A DNA stretch of 64,000 bases, taken from Burkholderia multivorans ATCC BAA-247. GTDB lineage: Bacteria > Pseudomonadota > Gammaproteobacteria > Burkholderiales > Burkholderiaceae. The notes beneath the pieces are model-generated. The model had not been told where the DNA came from. It saw nothing but the letters and a program-made list of their open reading frames with translations, and did no database searches. Below are positions 46,003 through 54,291 of the stretch, piece after piece. The position numbers and the translations under genes are program-made. Positions within the stretch are counted from its first letter, which is position 1. Every line of letters starts with the position of its first letter. Where the stretch lies: NCBI RefSeq assembly GCF_000959525.1, contig NZ_CP009832.1, positions 1,860,001 to 1,924,000 on the forward strand. The letters run 5' to 3'.

Positions 46003-46731
46003 ATGACGGTGTATTTCATCGGCGCGGGTCCCGGCGACCCGGAGCTGATCACGGTGAAGGGCCAGCGCCTCGTACGCACGTGCCCGGTGATTCTGTATGC
46101 GGGCTCGCTCGTGCCGGCGGCCGTGCTCGACGGCCATCGCGCGGAGCAGGTCGTCAATACCGCCGAGCTCGATCTCGACGCGATCGTCGCGCTGCTCGCC
46201 GACGCACATGCGAAAGGGCAGGACGTCGCGCGCGTGCATTCCGGCGATCCGTCGCTCTACGGCGCGATCGGCGAGCAGATCCGTCGGCTGAAGGCGCTCG
46301 GGATTCCGTACGAGATCGTGCCGGGCGTGACGGCCACGGCCGCATGCGCCGCGACGCTCGGCGTCGAGCTGACGCTGCCGGGCGTCGCGCAGACGGTGAT
46401 CCTCACGCGCTTCGCCGGCAAGACGACGATGCCCGAAGGCGAGACGCTCGGTTCGCTCGCCGCGCATCGCGCGACGCTCGCGATCCATCTCGGCGTGCGT
46501 CATCTCGCAAAAATCGTCGACGAAGTGCTGCCGCATTACGGGCCCGACTGCCCGGTCGCGGTCGTGTATCGCGCGAGCTGGCCCGATGAGGAACGCGTCG
46601 TCGGCACGCTGGCCGATATCGTCGCCAAGGTGCGGCACACGTCGATCGAACGCACCGCGCTGATCCTGGTCGGACGCGTGCTCGACGCGCAGGGGTTTGC
46701 GGATTCGACGTTGTATGCCAGTGCGGGGTAA
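46003..46731 (+). CDS. cobM: Precorrin-4 C11-methyltransferase CobM
   Basis: SAM-dependent methylase, 242 aa, family CobM/CbiF. MTVYFIGAGPGDPELITVKG at the start, VARVHSGDPSLYGAIGEQIR near residue 76, YEIVPGVTATAACAATLG near 103, and VAVVYRASWPDEERVVGTL near 185. It methylates C11 of precorrin-4. The ATG at 46003 follows ACGGAG. Last gene of the (+) operon. Together with the cobG operon all corrin-ring methylations are covered. Confidence 0.95.
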   Translation: MTVYFIGAGPGDPELITVKGQRLVRTCPVILYAGSLVPAAVLDGHRAEQVVNTAELDLDAIVALLADAHAKGQDVARVHSGDPSLYGAIGEQIRRLKALGIPYEIVPGVTATAACAATLGVELTLPGVAQTVILTRFAGKTTMPEGETLGSLAAHRATLAIHLGVRHLAKIVDEVLPHYGPDCPVAVVYRASWPDEERVVGTLADIVAKVRHTSIERTALILVGRVLDAQGFADSTLYASAG

Positions 46732-46762
46732 TCAGGCGCGGGCCGGCGCCTGATCGCAGCGC

Positions 46763-46990
46763 TTACGCCCGCACGACGCGCCGCGTCATGCCCGGCGCGA
46801 AGCCGGCCGCGAGCACGAACAGCACGACGCACAGACAAGCCGTCGCGACCCACGCAGGCGTCAAATCCGCGAGATGCTCGCGCACGATGCCCGCCGCGAA
46901 CGGAAACAGTCCCGCGATTAGATAGCCGACGCCCTGCACGAAGCCCGTCAGCGATGCCGCATCGGCCGGCGTCGCCGCATGGTCGACCGT
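46763..46990 (-). pseudogene. MFS transporter C-terminal remnant (CynX-like)
   Basis: Only the last quarter of a CynX-type major-facilitator protein remains: ADAASLTGFVQGVGYLIAGL, FPFAAGIVREHL and the final helix CVVLFVLAAGF, ending in a normal TAA. Upstream (to the right) the homology stops abruptly and runs into a fragment of a MarR regulator on the other strand. No start codon belongs to it. Judged non-functional. Confidence 0.7.
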
Positions 46991-47007
46991 GACGATGGCC
47001 GACGGGC

Positions 47008-47193
47008 GTGGCACGCTGGTCGCGCGCTCGTGCGCTGATCGACGAAGCGGTGGTCGCGCACGTCGACGACCAGCGCGCGATGCTGGCCGCGTTGTCGGCC
47101 GCAGAGCAGGCGCAGCTCGCGCGGCTGCTCGACCAGCTGCTGGCCGGGCTGGAGCGCACGGTCGACGGCAACGATGGCAACGATGGCGACTAG
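47008..47193 (+). pseudogene. MarR-family regulator C-terminal remnant
   Basis: A 55-60 residue stretch (ARALIDEAVVAHVDDQRAML ... EQAQLARLLDQLLAGLE) matches the dimerisation helices at the C-terminus of MarR regulators; the winged-helix DNA-binding part is missing. It abuts the MFS remnant at about 47000. A 9-base unit GGCAACGAT is duplicated near its end (47167-47184). Probably a dead end of a formerly divergent MFS/MarR pair. Confidence 0.62.
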
Positions 47194-47220
47194 CGACGCG
47201 CGCGTCGCGCAAGCGTCGAC

Positions 47221-47258
47221 ACAAAAAGAGACGCCCGCTGCGCGATGCAGCGGGCGTC
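47221..47258 (-). terminator. Rho-independent terminator of the GST gene
   Basis: A perfect 12-bp stem: GACGCCCGCTGC (47230-47241) pairs with GCAGCGGGCGTC (47247-47258) around a 5-base loop. On the minus strand it is followed by TCTCTTTTTG. It lies about 40 bases after the stop of the glutathione S-transferase gene. Confidence 0.88.
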
Positions 47259-47296
47259 GATCGAAGCAGGCGGCCCGCACCGGGTGCGGGCGCGAC

Positions 47297-48001
47297 TCAG
47301 TCGCGCGCCGGGATGTTCAGCCCGCGCACGACGGCCGGCCGCGCGACGAACGCCTCGAGCGCGCGCGCGACGTGGCGGAACTCGCCGAAGCCGACCAGAT
47401 CGCCCGCTTCGTAGAAGCCGACGAGGTTGCGCACCCACGGGAAGATCGCGATGTCGGCGATCGTATAGGTATCGCCCATCATCCACTGCCGGTTCGACAG
47501 ATGCGCATCGAGCACGCCGAGCAGGCGCTTCGACTCGGCGACGTAGCGGTCGCGCGGACGCTTGTCCTCGTACTCGCGGCCTGCGAACTTGTGGAAGAAG
47601 CCGAGCTGGCCGAACATCGGCCCGATCCCGCCCATCTGGAACATCACCCACTGGATCGTCTCGTAGCGGCCGGCCGGATCCTTCGGAATCAGCTGGCCGG
47701 TCTTGTCGGCGAGATAGATCAGGATCGCGCCCGATTCGAACAGCGGCAGCGGCTTGCCCTCCGGACCGTTCGGGTCGAGGATCGCGGGAATCTTGTTGTT
47801 CGGGTTCAGCGACAGGAACGCCGGCGAGAACTGGTCGTTGGTGTCGAAGCGCACGAGATGCGGCTCGTACGGCAGTCCCGTTTCCTCGAGCATGATCGAC
47901 ACCTTGACGCCGTTCGGCGTCGGCAGCGAGTAGAGCTGGAGACGGTCGGGATGCTGGGCCGGCCACTTCTGCGTGATCGGAAAGGCGGACAGATCGGACA
48001 T
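47297..48001 (-). CDS. Glutathione S-transferase (Nu-class/YfcG-YghU-like)
   Basis: Protein of 234 aa with thioredoxin-like N-terminal and helical C-terminal GST domains. LYSLPTPNGVKVSIMLEE (about residue 23) and FLSLNPNNKIPAILDPNGP (near 62), then LPLFESGAILIYLADKTG near 84, match the Nu-class disulphide-bond reductases YfcG and YghU. No strong ribosome site precedes the ATG. Single gene with its own terminator. Role: glutathione-dependent reduction or detoxification; substrate unknown. Confidence 0.88.
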   Translation of the reverse strand: MSDLSAFPITQKWPAQHPDRLQLYSLPTPNGVKVSIMLEETGLPYEPHLVRFDTNDQFSPAFLSLNPNNKIPAILDPNGPEGKPLPLFESGAILIYLADKTGQLIPKDPAGRYETIQWVMFQMGGIGPMFGQLGFFHKFAGREYEDKRPRDRYVAESKRLLGVLDAHLSNRQWMMGDTYTIADIAIFPWVRNLVGFYEAGDLVGFGEFRHVARALEAFVARPAVVRGLNIPARD

Positions 48002-48390
48002 GGGGATACGTTCGTCGAGTTGAAGGATCCGCGCCCGGGCGCCGCCGCAGCGTGCGCCGCGAGGGCGGTGCGATCGTGGCGGCGGCGCGAGCGGGCGCGC
48101 CGAAAACGCCCACTGTAGCCGATTCGGGAAACGGGTGCAGGACACCGCGCGGCGCATGCGCGGTCCGGCGCGGCACCGCGAACCGTCAGACGAACGCGGC
48201 GCGACGTTATATGACGTCTTAACACGCGGGACGCACCGAGCCGATTCCTCGGCCGGACGCCGTTTCATTAAAGCTTTTTGTTAGGGAAATTCCCGTCCCC
48301 GTTGTCACGGTTTTTTGTTGACCGACATCGTATAACGCCGTCATGATTTCGCGAAAGAAAGGTCCCATCCACTGACCGCAGAGAGGAGAC
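48002..48390. other. Intergenic region between divergent GST and ABC-transporter genes
   Basis: About 390 bases without a gene. The right third (48240-48340) is unusually A/T-rich for this genome. It has a possible -10 TATAAC at 48331-48336, but no -35 box at good spacing was found. A strong ribosome site GAGAGGAGAC precedes the binding-protein gene. No riboswitch was recognised. Confidence 0.4.
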
Positions 48391-49548
48391 ATGAACACAA
48401 CCAGGATCGTTCGCCGGATCGCCGTCGCGCTGGGTTTCACGTTGTCGGCTGCGGCGGCCGTCGCCGCGCCCGTGTCGCTGAATGTCGTCGACGTCGCGGG
48501 CAACCTGCAGCTCACGCAGAAGGCCATCGAGGCGTTCAGGGAAAAGAATCCGAATCTCGTCTCGAACGTCACGTTCACGAACGCGCCGGCGCCGCAGCTG
48601 CCGGGCAAGATCAAGGCGATGCAGGCGGCCGGGCGGGCGGACATCGACCTCGTGCTGACCGGCACCGACGCGCTCGCGGCCGGCATCGAGCAGAACCTCT
48701 GGCTCAAGCTGCTGCCCGACCATGCGGCCGCGCTTCCCGGCGTGCTCGACAAATACGCGCCGGGCCCGCGCAAGATGCAGGATCTCGCGCAGGGTTTCGG
48801 GCTCGAGGTCACCTACATGCCGGCCGGCCCGCTGCTCGAATACAACCCGGCGAAGGTCGGCGAGCCGCCGAAGACGCCCGAGCAGCTGCTCGCCTGGTGC
48901 AAGGCGCATCCGAACAAGCTGATCTACGCGCGGCCCGCGAACTCGGGGCCGGGCCGCACGTTCCTGATGGGGCTGCCGTACGTGCTCGGCGACAAGAATC
49001 CGCAGGACCCGATCAACGGCTGGGACAAGACCTGGGCCTTCCTCAAGCAGCTCAACGACTGCATTCCGTACTACCCGGGCGGTACGTCGGCCGTGATGAA
49101 GGAGCTCGGCGAAGGTACGCGCGACATGACGGTGACCGTCACCGGCTGGGACATCAACCCGCGCGCGCTCGGCATCGTGCCGGCCGACTTCCGGATCCAG
49201 GCGTTCGACAACATGACGTGGGTGAACGACGCGCACTACATGGTGATTCCGAAGGGCGTGCCGAAGGACAAGCTCGACGTGCTGTTCAAGCTGATGACCT
49301 TCCTGCTCGAACCGGCTCAGCAGGCGATGACCTACGACGACGGCTACTTCTATCCGGGCCCGGCCGTGAAGGGCGTGACGCTCGAGATGGCGCCCGCGCA
49401 CAGCCAGGACGTGATCCGCAAGTTCGGCCGCCCCGAATACGCGAAGCTGCTGGCCGAGCGTCCGCACGTGCAGCCGCTCAGTGCGCAGGCGATGGTCGCC
49501 GCGTTCCAGAAGTGGGACCGCGAGATCGGCTCGCAGAAGTCGAAGTGA
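48391..49548 (+). CDS. ABC transporter periplasmic binding protein
   Basis: Exported solute-binding protein, 385 aa, with a signal peptide ending near AAAAVAA-PVSLN (about residue 28). The fold is of the iron/spermidine/2-aminoethylphosphonate cluster (DIDLVLTGTDALAAGIEQNLW near 88, VTYMPAGPLLEYNPAKVG near 145). It is the first gene of a four-gene importer operon with ATPase and two permeases. The substrate cannot be read from sequence; polyamines, phosphonates, iron or another small solute are possible. Confidence 0.85.
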   Translation: MNTTRIVRRIAVALGFTLSAAAAVAAPVSLNVVDVAGNLQLTQKAIEAFREKNPNLVSNVTFTNAPAPQLPGKIKAMQAAGRADIDLVLTGTDALAAGIEQNLWLKLLPDHAAALPGVLDKYAPGPRKMQDLAQGFGLEVTYMPAGPLLEYNPAKVGEPPKTPEQLLAWCKAHPNKLIYARPANSGPGRTFLMGLPYVLGDKNPQDPINGWDKTWAFLKQLNDCIPYYPGGTSAVMKELGEGTRDMTVTVTGWDINPRALGIVPADFRIQAFDNMTWVNDAHYMVIPKGVPKDKLDVLFKLMTFLLEPAQQAMTYDDGYFYPGPAVKGVTLEMAPAHSQDVIRKFGRPEYAKLLAERPHVQPLSAQAMVAAFQKWDREIGSQKSK

Positions 49549-49597
49549 CGGTCGAACCCGCGGGCGCCGGTGCGCCCGCGTCATCGGAGTGTGGGGC

Positions 49598-50677
49598 ATG
49601 AAGCACAGTTTCGAACGGTTGCGGCTCGATGGCGTCTGTCGCAGCTTCACCAACGCGGAAGGCGCGCAGGTGGCCGCGCTGAACGGGCTCGACCTCGACA
49701 TCCGGCGCGGCGAGTTCATTGCGCTGCTCGGCCCGTCGGGCTGCGGCAAGTCGACCGCGCTGAACTGCATTGCCGGGCTGCAGCCGCTCACGCGCGGCGG
49801 CATCTGGCTCGACGACACGCGCATCGACGTGCTGCCGCCCGAGCGTCGCGGGTTCGGGATGGTGTTCCAGAACTACGCGCTGTTTCCGCACATGACCGTG
49901 CTCGACAATGTCGGCTTCGGGCTGAAGATGCGCGGCGTGCCGAAGCACGAAGCGCGCAGTCGCGCGCAGCAGGCGCTCGAACTCGTGCAGCTCGTCGGCC
50001 ACGAAGGCAAGCTGCCGGGCCAGCTGTCGGGCGGCCAGCAGCAGCGCGTCGCGATCGCGCGCGCGATCGTCATCGAGCCGCCGCTCGTGCTGATGGACGA
50101 GCCGCTGTCGAACCTCGATACGAAGCTGCGCATCGAGATGCGCGCGGAGATCCGCCGCATCCACACGCAGCTCGAGCGCGCGACGATCTACGTGACGCAC
50201 GACCAGGACGAGGCGCTGTCGATGGCAGACCGGATCGTCGTGATGAAGGAGGGCGTCGTGCAGCAGGTCGCGTCGCCGAAGGAGGTCTATACGCGCCCGC
50301 ACAACCTGCACGTCGCGCGCTTCATGGGCTATCGCAACGTGCTGCCGTTCACGCTCGAAGGGATGGCCGGCGACTACGTGACGGTCGCGGCCGCCGGCGT
50401 GCGTCTCGCGGGCGTGCCGATGGCGGGCTTCGACGGCAAGGCGGTCGCGGTCGCGCTGCGGCCCGACGATATCGAGCGCGCGGATGCCGCCGCCGACAAC
50501 ACGTTCGAGGCGACGGTCGAGACGGTCGAATACGGCGGCCGCGATTCGCTGATTCGCGCGCTCGCGCCGTTCGGCGCGATCTGGGCGCGCGTGGCGGGCG
50601 AGTTCGCGCCCGGCGAACGGCTGACGCTGCGCGTCGCGCCGTCGCGCACGCTCGTCTATCCGGGAGACGCGCCATGA
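49598..50677 (+). CDS. ABC transporter ATP-binding protein (PotA-like)
   Basis: ATPase of 359 aa. Walker A LLGPSGCGKST near residue 38, signature LSGGQQQRVAIARAI near 138, Walker B LVLMDEPLSNLD near 158, switch His in IYVTHDQDEALS near 192, and a C-terminal regulatory TOBE-type domain of about 110 residues. This is the layout of PotA/FbpC-type importer ATPases. It lies 49 bases after the binding-protein gene and is the energy-coupling subunit of that importer. Confidence 0.92.
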   Translation: MKHSFERLRLDGVCRSFTNAEGAQVAALNGLDLDIRRGEFIALLGPSGCGKSTALNCIAGLQPLTRGGIWLDDTRIDVLPPERRGFGMVFQNYALFPHMTVLDNVGFGLKMRGVPKHEARSRAQQALELVQLVGHEGKLPGQLSGGQQQRVAIARAIVIEPPLVLMDEPLSNLDTKLRIEMRAEIRRIHTQLERATIYVTHDQDEALSMADRIVVMKEGVVQQVASPKEVYTRPHNLHVARFMGYRNVLPFTLEGMAGDYVTVAAAGVRLAGVPMAGFDGKAVAVALRPDDIERADAAADNTFEATVETVEYGGRDSLIRALAPFGAIWARVAGEFAPGERLTLRVAPSRTLVYPGDAP

Positions 50678-50738
50678 CCGCGTGCCGCCCGCTCGTCCGC
50701 ATGCCGCGCACGGCACGGGCCGCCGGCCGGGAGGCCGC

Positions 50739-51611
50739 ATGAGCACGCTCCTGTCCGGCAGCGCGCCTCGCGACGCGAAGGCGTGGCTCGTCACGCCCGC
50801 GCTCGCGTTCATCGCCGCGCTGTTCATCTACCCGTTCGCCTACGGCCTCGTGCTGTCGTTCGAGCCGATGAACGGCGGCGGAATGCTCGCGAACTACGTG
50901 CAGTTCTTCACCGATACCGCGCTGTGGCCGACCGTGCTCGTCACGCTGAAGCTCGCGGTGCCGGCGACGCTGATCAACGTCGGCGTGTCGGTGCCCGTCG
51001 CGTTCGCGCTGCGCCGCAATTCGCCGTACCAGAAGTTCGTGACGACGCTGCTCGTGATCCCGGTCACGCTCGGCACCGTGCTCGTCGCGGACGGGATGCT
51101 CACGTACTTCGGGCCGAACGGCTGGTTTCCGCAGGCGCTGCACGGGCTGCATCTGTACGCGGACGAAGTGCGCCTCACGCACAACTACTGGGGCGTGCTG
51201 CTGTCGCTGATCGTGTCGGGCTTTCCGTTCGCGTTCCTGCTGATGCTCTCGTATATCAGCGGCATCGACCCGACGCTCGCGCGCGCGGCCGCGACGCTCG
51301 GCGCGAATCCGTGGCAGCAGTTCCGCCAGATCTATCTGCCGCTGCTCGTGCCGGGGCTCACGATGGCCGCGTGCCTGTCGTTCGTGCAGGCGTTCTCGGT
51401 GTTTCCGTCGGCCGTGCTGCTCGGTGCGCCGGCCGGCCCGACGCGCGTGATCTCGATCGCGGCGGCCGAAGCCGCGTTCGAAAACTACGACTACTCGCTC
51501 GCGTCGGCGATCGCGATCGTGATGGGCTTCGTGCAGCTGCTGGTGGTCGCGTCGATGCTCGGCGCGCGCCGTTTCTTCTACTCGGGTCCGGTGACGGGAG
51601 GCAAGGGCTGA
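50739..51611 (+). CDS. ABC transporter permease 1
   Basis: Inner-membrane permease, 290 aa, with about six membrane helices (first: ALAFIAALFIYPFAYGLVLS). The cytoplasmic coupling loop ARAAATLGANPWQQFRQIYLP near residue 185 contains the EAA-type motif. The ATG follows GGGAGGCCGC. Its stop overlaps the start of the second permease (TGATG). Partner of the ATPase and binding protein encoded upstream. Confidence 0.9.
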   Translation: MSTLLSGSAPRDAKAWLVTPALAFIAALFIYPFAYGLVLSFEPMNGGGMLANYVQFFTDTALWPTVLVTLKLAVPATLINVGVSVPVAFALRRNSPYQKFVTTLLVIPVTLGTVLVADGMLTYFGPNGWFPQALHGLHLYADEVRLTHNYWGVLLSLIVSGFPFAFLLMLSYISGIDPTLARAAATLGANPWQQFRQIYLPLLVPGLTMAACLSFVQAFSVFPSAVLLGAPAGPTRVISIAAAEAAFENYDYSLASAIAIVMGFVQLLVVASMLGARRFFYSGPVTGGKG

Positions 51612-52534
51612 TGGCGACCGACAATCATGCGGCACCGGCCTGGCCGCCGAAGCAGGAGCCGCAGGACGCGCGACCGGCCGATACGCCGAAGCCGCGTGCG
51701 TTGCGCGGCGGCCTGACGGGCCGCGCATGGCATGCGCTCGTCTGGGCCGTGATGGCGTTCTTTCTGCTGAACGTGCTGCTGCTGATCGCGACCGTCGCCG
51801 TGAATTCGGTCGCGACGCGCTGGTTCGGCACGCCGCTGCCGCAGGGCTTCACGCTGCACTGGTACGCGAAGGCGTGGGAGGACTTCCAGCTCGCGAGCGT
51901 GTTGTGGGTGACGGTCGAGGTCGTCGGCGCGGTCGTGCTGCTGTCGATCGCGCTCGGCGTGCCGGCCGCCTATGCGCTCGCGCGCGTGCAGTTCCGCGGC
52001 AAGCGTTTCGCGCTGCTCGTGTTCCTGCTGCCGCTGATGGTGCCGCCCGTCACGTACGGGATTCCGATGGCGACCGCGATGTACAAGATCGGGCTCGCCG
52101 GCACGCTATCCGGCGTGATTCTCGCGAACCTCGTGCCGGCGCTGCCGTTCGTGATTCTCGTGATGACGCCGTTCATCGAGCAGATCGACCCGAACCTCGA
52201 AGCCGCCGCGCGGATCTTCGGCGCGAATACGTGGCGCTATTTCCGCTACGTGCTGCTGCCGCTGCTCGTGCCGGGCATGCTCGCGGCCGGGCTGCTCGTG
52301 CTCGTGCGCACGATCGGGATGTTCGAACTGACCTTCTTCACCGCCGGGCCGAGCACGCAGACGCTCGTCGTCGCGCTGTACTACGCGGTGTTTTCGACGG
52401 GCGTGCGCGCGCCGCAGTCGATCGACGCGATGGCGATGATTTACATGGCGATCACGCTCGTGTGGGTCGTGATCGCGCTGCAGTTCGTGAGCCCGACGCA
52501 GCTCGTGAGCCGCGTGAAGCAGGAGCGTCAGTAG
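51611..52534 (+). CDS. ABC transporter permease 2
   Basis: Second permease, 307 aa, with a hydrophilic N-terminal 35 residues followed by about six helices and the EAA-type loop LEAAARIFGANTWRYFRYVLLP near residue 197. Overlaps permease 1 by one base, and is the last gene of the importer operon. Two different permease subunits are the rule in PotBC- or PhnUV-type systems. Confidence 0.9.
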   Translation: MATDNHAAPAWPPKQEPQDARPADTPKPRALRGGLTGRAWHALVWAVMAFFLLNVLLLIATVAVNSVATRWFGTPLPQGFTLHWYAKAWEDFQLASVLWVTVEVVGAVVLLSIALGVPAAYALARVQFRGKRFALLVFLLPLMVPPVTYGIPMATAMYKIGLAGTLSGVILANLVPALPFVILVMTPFIEQIDPNLEAAARIFGANTWRYFRYVLLPLLVPGMLAAGLLVLVRTIGMFELTFFTAGPSTQTLVVALYYAVFSTGVRAPQSIDAMAMIYMAITLVWVVIALQFVSPTQLVSRVKQERQ

Positions 52535-52685
52535 CGTCGCGGGCGCGTGCCGCCCGCACGATCGGTTACAAATGGATACCGCGCGCGTCGCGCGGACGTT
52601 GCAGACTACGCGGCGTACCGGCCCCGCGGCGCGCGCATGCGCGGCGTCGCAGGCCGCCCGCTATCGACCGATCGACGAATACTCC

Positions 52686-53126
52686 ATGAAGTTTCACTCG
52701 CTGCTGATCCTCGGCTGCGCCTCGACGCTGCTGGCCGCCTGCAACCTGATCCACGACGGCCCCGGATCGTCGGACGTCGATGCCGCGGTGCGCCGCGCGC
52801 TCGAAGCCGAGAACCACGGCGGCCTGAACGCGCTATTCGGCCAGCCGCTGCCGGTGTCGGCCGACGTCGTGTCGGCGCGGCCCGACGGCGACTGCAGGAA
52901 GGCCGGCGAACGGACCTATACGTGCGACGTCGTCGTCACGTGGCGCAATGCCGATTACGCGCCGTCGCGCGCGAACCTGACGTTTGTGCAGGCCGCCGAC
53001 GGCACGTGGCAGACCTCGGGCGTCGACGCCGCGATCGCGACCGGCGCCGCCAAATCGCTGATCGACAAGATCGGCCGCGCGTGGCCCGGCAACGGGGCGA
53101 GCGGCACGTCGGCCGCCGCGCGGTGA
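52686..53126 (+). CDS. Lipoprotein, unknown function
   Basis: Protein of 146 aa with a lipoprotein signal peptide (lipobox LLAAC, Cys at residue 19) and a mature domain with two further cysteines (GDCRKAGERTYTCDVVVTWR) probably disulphide-bonded. The ATG at 52686 is preferred over an upstream in-frame ATG because it gives an exact signal peptide. It lies 150 bases after the importer operon and may or may not be cotranscribed. No family recognised. Confidence 0.78.
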   Translation: MKFHSLLILGCASTLLAACNLIHDGPGSSDVDAAVRRALEAENHGGLNALFGQPLPVSADVVSARPDGDCRKAGERTYTCDVVVTWRNADYAPSRANLTFVQAADGTWQTSGVDAAIATGAAKSLIDKIGRAWPGNGASGTSAAAR

Positions 53127-53299
53127 TAGAGCGTTCGGCGTATCACGCTGGCGGCGACAGCGGGAGCGGCAGCGACAGCGGCATGGCGCGGCGTGCGCCA
53201 ATGCGAATCCGCTGGACATGATTCGACGCGATTCGCCCGGCGGCATCGACGTGCAGACGCAGGCTGCGACGGCGCGATAGCGCTCGACACGTCTGGCTC

Positions 53300-53529
53300 C
53301 CGCGCCAACGGCCGTGGCCTCAGCGACGCGCACCTCGCCGGCCTGAATGTCGTCCGGACACGCGCTCTTGAACGGCTTGTAGCCGGCGAGTTCGAGTCGA
53401 CTCAGCTGCGCAACCACTTCGGCACGCGTCACGGGCCCGTTGGCCGGCTGCGCGAACGACCCGAACGAACGCGAGCGGTGCCGCGATCGCAGCGGCAGCG
53501 ACGAGCAGGGAAAGGGCGGCTTTCCTCAT
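53300..53529 (-). pseudogene. DUF4148-family gene, frameshifted
   Basis: Reads as an exported DUF4148-type protein: a signal peptide MRKAALSLLVAAAAIAAPLAF in one frame, then GSFAQPANGPVTRAEVVAQL and LELAGYKPF, CPDDIQAGEVRVAEA in another. The frames are separated by a tandem duplication of the four bases GAAC (53463-53470 reads GAACGAAC); removing one copy restores AFGSFAQPANG. The C-terminal part is also unrecognisable. Intact relatives lie at 62945-64000. Confidence 0.72.
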
Positions 53530-53744
53530 CTTCCGGCTTTGCGTCAAGACGCGAGGCCGACGCAGCCCGATTGCCGCACTGGTCCCATCATCGCTTTCGA
53601 CAGGCGCTTGACGGCGGCTTAACGGCGAAAAAGGGCGCGAACATCGCGCCCGGCCGCCTCCCGCGCATCTTCGGTATGACGAATTCGATATAGGGAAAAC
53701 CCTTATCTTGCGTTACAATGTCGGCCTTGCTGAAAGGTCGAACC

Positions 53745-53957
53745 ATGCCTGAACGTTTCCAAACCCTCGAAAAATTCATGTTCTCGCTCGTCGTGATGTC
53801 CGCGGTCGTGTGCTCGGCATTTCTCGCGTACGAACGCCATCCGGAAATCAAGATCGCGCTGCAGCAAGGCGAAGCGCTGATGCGCGAAAGCGCGAAGTAC
53901 TCGACGATCTGCTCGCCGTCGAAGGTCGATCCTTGCGTCGAGATGTCCGCTTACTGA
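53745..53957 (+). CDS. Small membrane-anchored protein, unknown
   Basis: Protein of 70 aa: short N-terminus, one membrane helix (KFMFSLVVMSAVVCSAFLAY) and a C-terminal tail with two cysteines (ICSPSKVDPCVEM). AAAGG precedes the ATG at 53745; an ATG nine codons earlier has no site. Just upstream lies the near-palindrome TAGGGAAAACCCTTA (53690-53704), a possible operator. No family recognised. Confidence 0.6.
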   Translation: MPERFQTLEKFMFSLVVMSAVVCSAFLAYERHPEIKIALQQGEALMRESAKYSTICSPSKVDPCVEMSAY

Positions 53958-54211
53958 GCGGCGTCGCAACTGAACCCGCGTTTTGCCGACTTCCGCCGTC
54001 GCGTGACGATGCTCGCGCGACCGGCGGCGCTGCTGTAAACCGACTCGCCAACAGGCCGTCGATAGGCTCGCCGACCGGCTTGCCATCCGACTCGCCAACC
54101 GCTCCCCGGCGGGCCTGACCGCGGCTGCCTGAGCCGCCGTCCCCTCGTCGTACATCACCGCCCCGCATCCACGCGGCGCCGGTCCATTCCCACGTCATCG
54201 TCGCTTCTGCG

Positions 54212-54228
54212 CTTTCCGCCCCGGAAAG
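54212..54228. promoter_or_regulatory. Palindrome CTTTCCG-CCC-CGGAAAG (operator copy 1)
   Basis: Perfect 7-bp inverted repeat with a 3-base centre, 150-166 bases before the CoA-transferase start. It fits the symmetric T-N11-A pattern of LysR-type regulators. An identical palindrome lies 63 bases downstream, that is six helical turns. Confidence 0.62.
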
Positions 54229-54274
54229 TACGCGCCTCTCCGCTGCCAATGCACCGTCGATCGCCCGCCGACGC

Positions 54275-54291
54275 CTTTCCGAAACGGAAAG
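54275..54291. promoter_or_regulatory. Palindrome CTTTCCG-AAA-CGGAAAG (operator copy 2)
   Basis: Same arms as copy 1, with an AAA centre; one extra pair on each side makes 8-bp arms. It ends 86 bases before the CoA-transferase start. Likely bound by the same dimeric regulator as copy 1; the LysR protein encoded at 57163 is a candidate. Confidence 0.62.

Noticed and set aside
54040-54099. Possible CRISPR-like or iteron repeat (CCGACTCGCCAAC twice)
   Set aside because: Only two copies and a 47-base period; no array, no cas genes.
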